From Egicoccus sp. AB-alg6-2 (GTDB lineage Bacteria; Actinomycetota; Nitriliruptoria; Nitriliruptorales; Nitriliruptoraceae): 64,000 bases of DNA. The translations under genes and the position numbers were made by a program. The notes beneath the pieces were generated by a model that had not been told where the DNA came from, did not search any database, and saw only the letters and a program-made list of their open reading frames with translations. This document shows positions 25,005-34,109 of this stretch, in pieces. How positions within the stretch are numbered: position 1 is the stretch's first letter; every line of letters begins with the position of its first letter. The stretch lies in contig NZ_JBGUAY010000004.1 in assembly GCF_041821025.1 (NCBI RefSeq), positions 62,001-126,000 of the forward strand, written 5' to 3'.

Positions 25005-26287
25005 TCCTTCTCGTAGGGCTGGCCGTCGGCTGCCGGTGCCCGGAGCCGCCCGATCAGTCCGGCGACGACGAAGATGGTGACGACGTAGGGCGCGGTGAGC
25101 AGCACCTCGGACGGCACCGGCACCCGCAGCAGCTGCAGCGACACGGCCAGCGCCTCGGCGAACCCGAAGATCAGGGCGGCGCCGAAGGCGCCCACGGGGC
25201 TGTAGCGGCCGACCAGCATGGCCGCCAGGGCGATGAAGCCGCGCCCGCCGGTCATCTCGCGCGAGAAGGACCCGGTCGCGTCCAGCGTGAAGTAGGCCCC
25301 GCCGATCCCGGCGGCGACCCCACCGAGCAGCACGGCCTTGTAGCGGGTCGCCAGCACCTTGATGCCGACCGTGTCGGCCGCCTTGGGGTGCTCGCCGACC
25401 GAGCGCAGCCGCAGGCCCCAGCGGGTCTGGAACAGCGCGTACTGCAGGACCAGCACCGCGGCCAGCATGGTGAACACCAGCACGGAGTGGCGGAAGAACA
25501 CCGGCCCGATCAGCGGCAGGTCGCTCAGGAACGGCACCGTGACCGTCGGGAAGCGGGTGGGCGAGTTGAGCTGCGGGTTGGGCACGAGCAGCTGCGTCGT
25601 CAGGAACGAGGTCATCCCGGTGACCAGGACGATCAACACCACGCCGACCACGATCTGGTCCGCCTTGAAGCGGATCGACAGGCCCGCGAGCATGAGCGCG
25701 ACGACGACGCCGGCCGCGATGCCGCCGGCGAGCCCGACCCACGGGCTGGTCGCGAGCGAGGCGAACACGGCGGCCGCGAAGGCGCCCGCGAGGAACTGCC
25801 CCTCGATGGCGATGTTGATCACGCCGGCACGCTCGCACAGCACGCCGGCCAGGGCGCCCAGCGCGATCGGTGTGGCGCGGCTGACGGTGGCGCGCAGCAG
25901 ACCGACGAGGTTGAGCTGGCCGCCGGCGGCCGCCCACGACAGGAAGGCGACGACGAACAGCACGGCGACCACGCCGACCACGAGCACGCTGCGACGGCCG
26001 AAGCCGGCGGTGAACTGCCGGACCGCGATGGCCAGCACCGCGCCGGCGAGGACGAGCACGACCGGGACGACGCTGACGCGCAGGTTCGGCAGCTCGAACA
26101 ACTGCCCCGCGCGGGCGTCGTTGAGGATGAAGGTCGCCGTCTCGCCGCGCGGCGTGCGGGCGAACACCAGCCCCATCACCGCGACGCACAGCACCGAGAA
26201 GATGCCGAAGTTGCGGTTGCGGCGCCGCAGGCGCTGCTCGGCCAGGGACGGTGCGGCCACCGTGTGCGTGTCGGTCGCGGTGCTCAC
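25001..26287 (-). CDS. BMP-type ABC importer permease 2 (nucleoside importer-like)
   Basis: A 428-residue BPD_transp_2 permease like PnrE/YufQ. About ten membrane helices; TPIALGALAGVLCERAGVINIAIEGQFLAGA is the conserved family block, then LRSVGEHPKAADTVGIKV. GTG 26287 overlaps the stop of permease 1 (GTGA). With the other permease, ATPase and lipoprotein it forms an importer whose family takes up nucleosides (or other sugars). The N-terminal extension before the first helix is somewhat long. Confidence 0.9.
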   Translation of the reverse strand: MSTATDTHTVAAPSLAEQRLRRRNRNFGIFSVLCVAVMGLVFARTPRGETATFILNDARAGQLFELPNLRVSVVPVVLVLAGAVLAIAVRQFTAGFGRRSVLVVGVVAVLFVVAFLSWAAAGGQLNLVGLLRATVSRATPIALGALAGVLCERAGVINIAIEGQFLAGAFAAAVFASLATSPWVGLAGGIAAGVVVALMLAGLSIRFKADQIVVGVVLIVLVTGMTSFLTTQLLVPNPQLNSPTRFPTVTVPFLSDLPLIGPVFFRHSVLVFTMLAAVLVLQYALFQTRWGLRLRSVGEHPKAADTVGIKVLATRYKAVLLGGVAAGIGGAYFTLDATGSFSREMTGGRGFIALAAMLVGRYSPVGAFGAALIFGFAEALAVSLQLLRVPVPSEVLLTAPYVVTIFVVAGLIGRLRAPAADGQPYEKE

Positions 26288-27585
26288 GAGCCCCACCCCT
26301 TCGCGACCTGCCCGGTGGCGAGGTCGTCGGCCTTGACGCGGAAGATGGCCCGGACCAGGCCCGGCGCCGCGATGAACACGATGATCAGCGCCTGGATGAC
26401 CAGCACGAGGTCGAGCGAGGTGCCGGTCTGCGCCTGCATCGACCGGCCACCGGCACGCAGCGCCCCGAACAGCAGGCCGGCTGCGACCGTCCCGCCGATG
26501 CGACCGCGACCGAGGAGCGCGACCGTGATGCCGTCGAAGCCGAGTCCGGCCGAGAACCCGATGGTGAGGCGGTGCTGGAGACCGAGGATGAGCGCGGCGC
26601 CGGCGGCCCCGGCCAGGGCGCCGCCCGTCGCCATCGCGCTGATGACGGTCCGATCGGGGTTCATCCCGGCGGTGCGCGCCGCCTCGGCGTTGAGACCGAC
26701 GGCGTTGAGCTCGAAGCCACGGGTCGAGCGTTCCACGAGCCAGAACACGAAGACGGCGAGCGCGAGCGCCATCAGCAGCGAGGTGTTGACACGCAGGCCG
26801 TCGAGGAAGCGGGGGAACTGCGCCGAGGTCTCGACGGTCTTCGAGATCGGGTCGGCCCGGTCGGGCCGGCGGAACAGCGCCGTGCTGATCATCCAGGCGC
26901 TGACCAGGCGGGCGATGTTGTTGAGCATGATGGTCGAGATGACCTCGTGCGCTCCGGTGCGGGCCTTGAGGGCACCCGGCAGCCAGCCGTACAGCCAGCC
27001 GCCGGCGATGCCGGCGGCCGCGGCCAGCGGCAGGTGGAGCACCAGCGGCAGACCGGTGACGGAGAACCCGACCAGTCCGGCGACCATGCCGCCGGCGATG
27101 AGCTGGCCCTCGGCACCGATGTTGAACAACCCCGCCCGCAGCGGCACGGCGACGGCGAGGCCGGTCAGGATCAGCGGGGTCGCCGACACCAACGTCTCGG
27201 AGATCTGCGCCCGTCCACCGAGCGAACCGCGGAACAGCGCCAGGTAGGCCGCGCTCACGACCTCCCACGAAGCCCGGAAGGCGTCACCGGGCCGGGCGAA
27301 GAAGTACCCGAAGGTCTCGCGGACGGACGGTTCGGTCAGGGCGATGATCACGCCGCCGATCACGATGGCGGCGACGAACGACAGGATCGTCACCAGCACG
27401 CTCGTACCGGTGAGCGCCGCCACGAGCCGCTGGCCGAATCCGGCGCCCGGGTCGAGGTGGGGGGTCGCGGCCTCGCGTTCCTTGGCGGCCTCGATCTCCT
27501 GACGGGCGACCTCCTCCTCGGAGAGCGTCACCGCCCCGTGCTCGGCCGGCTCCCCGGCGGGCCCGTCCTCGTGTCGGTCGGTCAT
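26284..27585 (-). CDS. BMP-type ABC importer permease 1 (nucleoside importer-like)
   Basis: A 433-residue permease like PnrD/YufP. A charged N-terminal region of about 55 residues (EEEVARQEIEAAKEREA) precedes the helices. Family block: ATPLILTGLAVAVPLRAGLFNIGAEGQLIAG, then VGLNAEAARTAGMNPDRTV. ATG 27585 overlaps the ATPase stop (ATGA). Pairs with permease 2 to form the transmembrane channel. Confidence 0.9.
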   Translation of the reverse strand: MTDRHEDGPAGEPAEHGAVTLSEEEVARQEIEAAKEREAATPHLDPGAGFGQRLVAALTGTSVLVTILSFVAAIVIGGVIIALTEPSVRETFGYFFARPGDAFRASWEVVSAAYLALFRGSLGGRAQISETLVSATPLILTGLAVAVPLRAGLFNIGAEGQLIAGGMVAGLVGFSVTGLPLVLHLPLAAAAGIAGGWLYGWLPGALKARTGAHEVISTIMLNNIARLVSAWMISTALFRRPDRADPISKTVETSAQFPRFLDGLRVNTSLLMALALAVFVFWLVERSTRGFELNAVGLNAEAARTAGMNPDRTVISAMATGGALAGAAGAALILGLQHRLTIGFSAGLGFDGITVALLGRGRIGGTVAAGLLFGALRAGGRSMQAQTGTSLDLVLVIQALIIVFIAAPGLVRAIFRVKADDLATGQVAKGWGS

Positions 27586-29111
27586 CGTGGTTCTCCGCTG
27601 AGGACCTCGTCGGGATCGGCGCCGGCCATCATGCGACCGACCGCCTCCTTGCTCACGGGCATCGGGAACGGCCCGACCAGCTTGCCGTGGAACATCACCG
27701 CGACCCGGTCGGCCAGGGCGAGCACCTCGTCGAGCTCGGACGAGACGAGCACGACCGCGGTGCCCTTGTCCCGCTTGGCGACCAGTTCGCGGTGGATGTA
27801 CTCGATGGAGCCGACGTCGACGCCGCGGGTCGGCTGCGACGCGACCAGCAGGTCGATCGGGCGGTCGAACTCACGGGCCACGACCAGTTTCTGCTGGTTG
27901 CCACCCGACAGCGTTCCGGCCGGCGTCGAGGTCGACGGGGTGCGCACGTCGTAGGCCTCGACGAGCCGGCGGGCGTGCCGGTCGATCTCGCGGAACTGCT
28001 GGGTCGCGTGCTTGGCAAACGGCTCGGCGTCCCACAGGTTGAGCACGAGGTTCTCGGCGACGCTGAAGTCCGCGACCAGACCGTCGCGGCCCCGGTCCTC
28101 GGGCACGTGGCCGACGCCGCCGCGCAGTACTTCTTTGCGTGTTCGTCCGGCGATCGGCTCCCCCGCGACGGTTACCTCGCCCGACAGGATCGTCTCGAGG
28201 CCCGTCAGCGCCCGCACGAGCGGCGTCTGGCCGTTGCCCTCGACCCCGGCGATGGCCACGATCTCGCCGCGGCGCACCTCGAGGGACACGTCGTCGACCA
28301 GCGTGGTCCCGGCGAGGTCCTGCACCACGAGGTTGCGCACGTCGAGCACGACGTCCTCGGGCTGCGCCGGTGGCTTGTCGACGACCAGTTCGACCGGACG
28401 CCCGACCATGAGGTTGGCCAGGTCCTGTTCGGACGCGGTGCGCGGGTCGGCCGTCCCCACGATCCTGCCGCGACGCAGCACGCTGATCTCGTCGGCGATG
28501 TCGCGGTGCTCGCGCAGCTTGTGCGAGATGAAGATGACCGAGCGCCCCTCCGCGGTGAACCCGCGGATGGCCGCGAACAGATCGTCCGCCTCCTGGGGTG
28601 TGAGCACGGCCGTCGGTTCGTCGAGGATGAGCAGACGGGCGTCGCGGTAGAGCGCCTTGAGGATCTCGACCCGCTGCTGGACGCCGACCGGAAGGTCCTC
28701 GACGACGGCGTCGGGGTCGACGGGAAGTCCGGAGCGTTCCGCGAGCTCGCGCACCTCGCGGGAGGCACGGGCGCGGTCGAGCCTTCCGAGCTGGCGGGTG
28801 TGTTCGACGCCCAGCAGGATGTTCTCGGCGACGGTGAACACCGGGACCAGCATGAAGTGTTGGTGGACCATGCCGATGCCGGCGGCGATCGCGTCACCGG
28901 GTCCGTCGAGGTCGAGGGTCTTTCCGTCGACGAGGATCTCGCCCTCGTCGGCCCGGTACAGGCCGTAGAGGATGTTCATCAGCGTCGACTTGCCGGCGCC
29001 GTTCTCGCCGAGCAGGCCGTGGACCTGTCCGGGTTCGACGACCAGGTCGACGGCGTCGTTGGCGACGACGCCCGGGAACCGCTTGGTGATGCCGCGGAGC
29101 TCGAGATGCAC
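27582..29111 (-). CDS. BMP-type ABC importer ATPase (two ATPase domains)
   Basis: A 509-residue double ATPase. First domain: Walker A GENGAGKST, Walker B LLILDEPTAVLTPQE; second domain: degenerate Walker A GVEGNGQTP, signature LSGGNQQKLVVAREFDRP and LVASQPTRGVD. This asymmetric pattern is normal for sugar/nucleoside importer ATPases (RbsA/PnrC type). ATG 29111 opens MHLELRGITKRFPGVVAND. It lies behind the terminator-like hairpin at 29185, downstream of the lipoprotein gene. Confidence 0.93.
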   Translation of the reverse strand: MHLELRGITKRFPGVVANDAVDLVVEPGQVHGLLGENGAGKSTLMNILYGLYRADEGEILVDGKTLDLDGPGDAIAAGIGMVHQHFMLVPVFTVAENILLGVEHTRQLGRLDRARASREVRELAERSGLPVDPDAVVEDLPVGVQQRVEILKALYRDARLLILDEPTAVLTPQEADDLFAAIRGFTAEGRSVIFISHKLREHRDIADEISVLRRGRIVGTADPRTASEQDLANLMVGRPVELVVDKPPAQPEDVVLDVRNLVVQDLAGTTLVDDVSLEVRRGEIVAIAGVEGNGQTPLVRALTGLETILSGEVTVAGEPIAGRTRKEVLRGGVGHVPEDRGRDGLVADFSVAENLVLNLWDAEPFAKHATQQFREIDRHARRLVEAYDVRTPSTSTPAGTLSGGNQQKLVVAREFDRPIDLLVASQPTRGVDVGSIEYIHRELVAKRDKGTAVVLVSSELDEVLALADRVAVMFHGKLVGPFPMPVSKEAVGRMMAGADPDEVLSGEPR

Positions 29112-29184
29112 GCGCGTCTCCTCGAGGAGGCGGTGGCCGGCTGGCGTGGCCCGGGACGCTAGCGCCCGTCGGGCCGTGAGGACG

Positions 29185-29219
29185 GCCGAGGGTGCCCGCG
29201 ACTCGCGGGCACCCTCGGC
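29185..29219 (-). terminator. 16-bp hairpin between the lipoprotein and transporter genes
   Basis: A perfect 16-bp stem (GCCGAGGGTGCCCGCG and complement) with a 3-nt loop, 39 nt after the lipoprotein stop. Probably a partial terminator that gives more lipoprotein mRNA than transporter mRNA; it could also protect the 3' end. Confidence 0.8.
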
Positions 29220-29257
29220 TCGTGACGGTCGGAACCGTCACCCGTGGTCACGGGGTG

Positions 29258-30403
29258 TTACTGGTAGTCCGCCGGGTCGACCGAGATCTCGCCGTCGATG
29301 ATGCCCTGGCGGAGCTCCTCGATGGCGTCACGGACCTCCTGGGGCACCCGGTCCTCGTTGTCGTGGAACGGGGCCAGGCCGACGCCGTCGTTCTCGAGCG
29401 TGCCGACGACGATGCCGCCCTCCCAGTTGCCGTCGACCGCGGCCTGGACGCTGTCGAACACCGCGACGTCCATGTTCTTCATGACCGAGGTCAGCATCAA
29501 CGAGCCGTACTGGGTCGACTCGTAGCCGTCGGTGTCGACCCAGACGATCAGGCCTTCCCCGAAGTCCTCGATGGCTGCGGCAGTGCCGAGGCCGACCGGA
29601 CCGGCGACGGGCATGATGATGTCCGCACCGGCCTGCAGCAGCTGGTCGGTGAAGTTGCGGCCGTCGTCCTGCGACTCGAAGTTGCCGGTGAACAGGCCGT
29701 CGCTGCCGTCCCAGCCCTCGACCTGGACGTCGGTGCCGTTCTCCTGGTTGTAGTAGCGCACGCCGGCCAGGAAGCCGTCCATGAACACGGTCACCGGCGG
29801 GATGTTGATACCGCCGTAGGTGCCGACGATGCCGCTCTCGGTGGTGCCGGCCGCCGCGTAACCGGCCAGGAAGGCGGCTTCCTCGGTGCCGAAGACGAGC
29901 TCACGCAGGTTGTCGTAGTCGGCGTCGTAGGCGTAGTCCACGATCGCGAAGTTCTGGTCCGGGTTCGCCTGTGCGGCGGCCTCGGTTGCCTCGCCGAGCA
30001 GGAAGCCGACCGTCACGATCAGGTCGCACTCCTGGTTGACGAACTCCTGGATGTTGGGCTCGAAGTCGGCCTCGGAGGTCGACTCCAGCACGTCAGCGGT
30101 GATTCCGAGCTCCTGCTCGGCACGCTGCATGCCCTCCCACGCGGTCTGGTTGAACGACTGGTCGTCCACGCCGCCCTGGTCGGTGACGAGGCAGCCACGG
30201 AAGTCGGTCTCCTCGGCCGGTTCCTCGGCGGGCTCGTCGGTCTCGCCGTCGGTTTCGCCGTCGGTCTCACCGTCGGTCTCGCCCTCGGGAGCCTCGGGTT
30301 CGGCGACCTCGGGGGTGTCCTCCTCGGGTGCCTCACCACAGGCCGTGAGCGCGAGCGCTCCGGCGAGAGCAGCCGCGAACAAGCGGCGGGTGGTCTTCTG
30401 CAT
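29258..30403 (-). CDS. BMP-family substrate-binding lipoprotein
   Basis: A 381-residue lipoprotein. Signal peptide and lipobox LTAC (Cys about 22) anchor it outside. A Glu/Asp/Pro-rich linker with four GETD units (about 41-56) follows. The binding domain begins FRGCLVTDQGGVDDQSFNQTAWEG, the BMP/PnrA signature (Asp-x-x-x-F-N), and holds IVTVGFLLGEATEAAA and PVAGPVGLGTAAA. PnrA proteins bind purine nucleosides. First gene of the importer operon; ATG 30403 has AGGA upstream. Ligand not provable from sequence. Confidence 0.92.
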   Translation of the reverse strand: MQKTTRRLFAAALAGALALTACGEAPEEDTPEVAEPEAPEGETDGETDGETDGETDEPAEEPAEETDFRGCLVTDQGGVDDQSFNQTAWEGMQRAEQELGITADVLESTSEADFEPNIQEFVNQECDLIVTVGFLLGEATEAAAQANPDQNFAIVDYAYDADYDNLRELVFGTEEAAFLAGYAAAGTTESGIVGTYGGINIPPVTVFMDGFLAGVRYYNQENGTDVQVEGWDGSDGLFTGNFESQDDGRNFTDQLLQAGADIIMPVAGPVGLGTAAAIEDFGEGLIVWVDTDGYESTQYGSLMLTSVMKNMDVAVFDSVQAAVDGNWEGGIVVGTLENDGVGLAPFHDNEDRVPQEVRDAIEELRQGIIDGEISVDPADYQ

Positions 30404-30640
30404 GAAGAATCCTGTCCTTCCCTGCCGGGAGGGGTCTCATACCGGCGAACGGGGTCGAATCACGAAGGCAGGCACCGCCGCGCCGAGTTCGTGGACCCGA
30501 CCGGGCCGGAACGGGCGGAGGCCGCGACTGCCGTGGCGGATCGTACTACCCACGTCGTAGGAATCGCTGCAGGTTTCCGACGCCGAGCGCCGAACGCGCC
30601 CAGTCGCCAGCGGTGGCCACACCGCCGGGACGGCGTCCGA

Positions 30641-31546
30641 TCAGGGCTGGGCCGGCGCCGGGCAGTCGACGCGTGCCGGCGTCGCGGCGGAGAGCGCGTC
30701 GATCTGCTCGGGCGTGAGCGGACCGGCGGCGCTCGCCAGTGCCTCGCGGTCGACGCACACCACGGTGCTGCTGCGCGCGCGGGCCTGCGAGCCGGGCGAG
30801 GTGGTGGCGAACCGTTCGGTCGTCACCAGCACGGTCGGGGTGGCCTGCGACAACAGCTTGAGCACCAGCGGCCGGACCTCGGCGTCGAAGTCGTCGGCGG
30901 CGGCGGCACGCAGGTCCAGGGCGACCTGCAGGTCCGGTTCGGCGGGCCCGAGGGCCCGGAGCTGGGTGTAGCCGGTGTGCAGGCGGCCACGGCCGACCAG
31001 GACCTGCTCGAGCCCGCGCTCCGCGGCCCCGCGCAGCTCGTCGGCACCGGTGGCGACGCCGTCGGGGTCGTCGGTGTCGTTGGGGAACTCGAGGTCGTGG
31101 GCCTCCCAGGCGGCCAGCGGACCGAGCCCGCTCCAGACGTCGAGCCAGCCGCGGGCGACGAGCGCGACGGCGGCGCCGAGCTCGGTGTCGGTGTCGTCGG
31201 CGGCCACGAACAGGCGGCGCAACCTCGGCTCCAGGGGGTCGAGGACCGCGCGCGTCGCGCCGGCGTCGCCCTCGAGGCGGCCCCAGGTGGCGCTGTCGTC
31301 GAACTCGACGCCGCTCGGCGCGGGATCCTGCGGCAGCGCGGCCTCGAGTTCGCCGAGCTCGGCGAGCAGGTCGGTCACGCCGAGTGCACCGTCCTCGGCC
31401 GCATCGTCGCCGTCACCGGTGGTTCCGGGCGCGTCGGCCGAGACCTCCGCGGCGAACTGCGCCGGCACGGCCCCTCCCCCGACCAGGACGACGGCCAGGA
31501 GCACGCCGACGCCCAGCAGGGCGAGGACACCGCTGAGGACCTTCAC
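30641..31546 (-). CDS. Hypothetical membrane-anchored/secreted protein
   Basis: A 301-residue protein. MKVLSGVLALLGVGVLLAVVLVGG is a signal anchor, and an acidic linker (DGDDAAEDGA) follows. The rest is Ala/Leu-rich and probably alpha-helical, with Cys residues only near the end. GTG 31546 has GGAGT upstream. It lies between ahcY and the importer operon, separated from ahcY's end by that gene's terminator. No family recognised. Confidence 0.6.
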   Translation of the reverse strand: MKVLSGVLALLGVGVLLAVVLVGGGAVPAQFAAEVSADAPGTTGDGDDAAEDGALGVTDLLAELGELEAALPQDPAPSGVEFDDSATWGRLEGDAGATRAVLDPLEPRLRRLFVAADDTDTELGAAVALVARGWLDVWSGLGPLAAWEAHDLEFPNDTDDPDGVATGADELRGAAERGLEQVLVGRGRLHTGYTQLRALGPAEPDLQVALDLRAAAADDFDAEVRPLVLKLLSQATPTVLVTTERFATTSPGSQARARSSTVVCVDREALASAAGPLTPEQIDALSAATPARVDCPAPAQP

Positions 31547-31565
31547 GACCACTCCTGACACGACG

Positions 31566-31601
31566 CTGGCCGGACCCGCGGAACGAAGCGGGTCCGGCCA
31601 G
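31566..31601 (-). terminator. Terminator after ahcY
   Basis: A 14-bp perfect stem (CTGGCCGGACCCGC and complement) with an 8-nt loop, 61 nt after the ahcY stop on the minus strand. Confidence 0.8.
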
Positions 31602-31662
31602 ATCATCGGCAGGTGGGGTCCGACCTTGAGCGCGCCGGTCGAACGCGCCCGGGCACCGCGCG

Positions 31663-33012
31663 TCAGTAGCGGTAGGCCTCGTCCTTGAACGGGCCGTCGA
31701 CGTCCACCCCGAGGTAGTCCGCCTGGTCGGCGGAGAGCGTGGTCAGCCGCGCACCGATCTTGTCGAGGTGCAGGCGTGCCACCTCCTCGTCGAGTCGCTT
31801 CGGCAGCACGTAGACCTCGTGCTTGTAGTCGCCGCTGTTGCGCCACAGCTCGATCTGGGCCAGCACCTGGTTGGTGAACGACGTCGACATCACGAACGAG
31901 CTGTGGCCGGTCGCGTTGCCGAGGTTCACCAGGCGCCCCTCGGACAGCAGAATCACGCTGTTGCCGCTCGGCAGGTGTACGAGGTCGACCTGCGGCTTGA
32001 TGTTGGTCCATTCGTACTCGCGCAGCGCCGACGTCTCGATCTCGGTGTCGAAGTGCCCGATGTTGCACAGGATCGCGTGATCCTTCATCTGCAGGACGTG
32101 GTCGCGGGTCACGATGCTCATGTTGCCCGTCGCGGTGACCACGATGTCGGCCTCCCCGATGACGTCCTCCATGCGCACGACCCGGTAGCCCTCCATCGCC
32201 GCCTGCAGGGCGTTGATGGGGTCGATCTCGGTGACGTACACGGTCGCGCCGAGGCCGTCGAGCGCCTGGGCGCAGCCCTTGCCGACGTCCCCGTAGCCGG
32301 CGACGACCGCGACCTTGCCGGCGATCATCACGTCGGTGCCGCGCTTGAGCCCGTCGATGAGCGATTCGCGGCAGCCGTACAGGTTGTCGAACTTGGACTT
32401 GGTGACCGAGTCGTTGACGTTGAGGGCGGGCATGCGCAGCAGCCCGCGCTTCTGCAGGCTGCGCAGCGTCTTGATGCCCGTCGTGGTCTCCTCGGAGACG
32501 CCGACGATGTCGCCCAGCAGGTCGGGGCGGTGGTCGTGGACGTAGCCGGTCAGGTCACCGCCGTCGTCGAGCAGCAGCGTCGGGCCCGAGCCGTCCGGCC
32601 ACGCCAGGGACTGCTCGATGCACCACCAGTACTCCTCCTCGGTCTCGCCCTTCCATGCGAAGACGGGCGTGCCCGCGGCGGCGACGGCCGCCGCGGCCTC
32701 GTCCTGGGTCGAGAAGATGTTGCAGGACGACCAGCGCACGTCGGCGCCCAGGGCCTGCAGCGTCTCGATCAGGACGGCCGTCTGGACCGTCATGTGCAGG
32801 CAGCCCGCGATCCGGGCGCCGGCGAGGGGCTGCTCGTCGGCGTAGCGCTCGCGAAGCGCCATCAGGCCGGGCATCTCGTACTCGGCCAGTCCGATCTCCT
32901 TGCGGCCCCACTCGGCGAGATCGAGATCACGCACCTCGAAGTCGCGGTCGGGATAGCGGCGCTCGATGGCGCTGCTGTCGGGCGCGGGTGGGGTCGGCAG
33001 GGATTCGGACAC
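31663..33012 (-). CDS. ahcY: Adenosylhomocysteinase
   Basis: A 449-residue enzyme that splits S-adenosylhomocysteine into adenosine and homocysteine, closing the methylation cycle. Conserved [19 protein letters not shown] (catalytic Lys/Asp) and the NAD motif [13 protein letters not shown] are present, with [11 protein letters not shown]-like [11 protein letters not shown] and the C-terminal DEAYRY that enters the neighbouring subunit. GTG 33012 is chosen because AGGAG lies upstream; the first ATG at 33039 lacks one. I saw no SAH riboswitch in the 129-nt leader. Confidence 0.95.
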   Translation of the reverse strand: MSESLPTPPAPDSSAIERRYPDRDFEVRDLDLAEWGRKEIGLAEYEMPGLMALRERYADEQPLAGARIAGCLHMTVQTAVLIETLQALGADVRWSSCNIFSTQDEAAAAVAAAGTPVFAWKGETEEEYWWCIEQSLAWPDGSGPTLLLDDGGDLTGYVHDHRPDLLGDIVGVSEETTTGIKTLRSLQKRGLLRMPALNVNDSVTKSKFDNLYGCRESLIDGLKRGTDVMIAGKVAVVAGYGDVGKGCAQALDGLGATVYVTEIDPINALQAAMEGYRVVRMEDVIGEADIVVTATGNMSIVTRDHVLQMKDHAILCNIGHFDTEIETSALREYEWTNIKPQVDLVHLPSGNSVILLSEGRLVNLGNATGHSSFVMSTSFTNQVLAQIELWRNSGDYKHEVYVLPKRLDEEVARLHLDKIGARLTTLSADQADYLGVDVDGPFKDEAYRY

Positions 33013-33141
33013 GACGGATACTCCTGAAGATCTCGACACCCGACGGGGGCAGCGGTCGGGTGGCAGGCACGCGGGACGTCGGCGTGACGTTCCCGGGTCG
33101 CGCGGAGCGCGGGAGGGAGGGTCGGACTCGACCGCCTCGGA

Positions 33142-33987
33142 CTACGAGTGTGCCCCACCGGGCCCGCTGCGCGCCACCGCCGCGCCTGGACCGTCGGCGC
33201 GGTGCCCCAGAAGCCGTGCGACGGGCAGTTCCGCGGTGGGCAGGCGCACGTCGTCGTCGGCGACCGCGTGGAGGCGCTCGAGGAACCGGTCGCGGGCGAC
33301 GTCGCGGGCACCGAGCCCCTCGAGATGAGGGGTCGTGAGCTGCACGTCGAGCAGCACGCCGCCTGCCGCAGCGAACCGGTGCAGCAGGTCGAGCAAGGCG
33401 ACCTTCGAGGCGTCGGCGACGCGGTGGAACATCGACTCGCCGGTGAAGACCCCACCGACCTGGACGCCGTAGACGCCGCCGACCAGACGTCCGGCGTCCC
33501 AGACCTCGAGGCTGTGCGCCCAGCCGAGTTCGTGCAGTCGGGTGTAGGCGCGTGCCATCGCACCGGTGATCCAGGTGCCGCCCTCACCGCGGGCCTCGCC
33601 ACATGCCGCGACCACGGCCGGAAACGAGGCGTCCACCGTCGTCGTCCAGCCGCACGTGCGCAGCCGGCGGCGCAACGACCGGCTGACGTGGAACGCGCCG
33701 ACCGGCAGCACCCCACGCGGGTCCGGCGAGAACCACGGCAGCGGGACGCCCGGGTGCGGCCAGGGAAAGATGCCGCGTCGGTAGGCGTCCACCAGCGTTC
33801 CTGGCGCGAGGTCCGCGCCGACGCCGACGACCCCGTCCTCGTCGGCCTCGTGCGGGTCCGGAAGGACCCATGCCGAGGCGGGCACCGCCTGCGGCGCCCG
33901 GGCCAGACCGGCCTCGGCGCCGCTGCCGGCGCGCCGCCCGAGCCAGCGCCGCTCACCGGCGCGGTCCCCGCTGTGCGCTCCCGCCAT
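33142..33987 (-). CDS. aat: Leucyl/phenylalanyl-tRNA-protein transferase
   Basis: A 281-residue enzyme that adds Leu or Phe to N-terminal Arg/Lys, making N-degrons for ClpS/ClpAP-type proteolysis. GTLVDAYRRGIFPWP, PLPWFSPDPRGVLP, GTWITGAMARAYTRLHELGWAHSLEVW and GGVFTGESMFHRVADASKVAL are family hallmarks. The first 35 residues are Arg-rich and probably not conserved; a start nearer SAWVLPDPHEADED is possible. clpS lies 4 kb away at 37645. Confidence 0.93.
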   Translation of the reverse strand: MAGAHSGDRAGERRWLGRRAGSGAEAGLARAPQAVPASAWVLPDPHEADEDGVVGVGADLAPGTLVDAYRRGIFPWPHPGVPLPWFSPDPRGVLPVGAFHVSRSLRRRLRTCGWTTTVDASFPAVVAACGEARGEGGTWITGAMARAYTRLHELGWAHSLEVWDAGRLVGGVYGVQVGGVFTGESMFHRVADASKVALLDLLHRFAAAGGVLLDVQLTTPHLEGLGARDVARDRFLERLHAVADDDVRLPTAELPVARLLGHRADGPGAAVARSGPGGAHS

Positions 33988-34109
33988 GCTGCCCCCGACA
34001 CCGGTCCGGGCGACGCTAGCAGCCGGGCGGTACGTCGGTGGGTGCCAACGACGCGGACCGACGCCGCAGGCCGACTACCGTTCGCGGCCTTGCGAGGGAG
34101 GACATCGGC

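Noticed and set aside
24500-27247. 915-residue reading frame on the plus strand across the importer permeases
   Set aside because: It is antisense to clear permease genes, is Arg/Gly/Asp-rich with no domain, and has no ribosome site.
33013-33141. SAH riboswitch ahead of ahcY
   Set aside because: No match to the conserved riboswitch core in the 129-nt leader.
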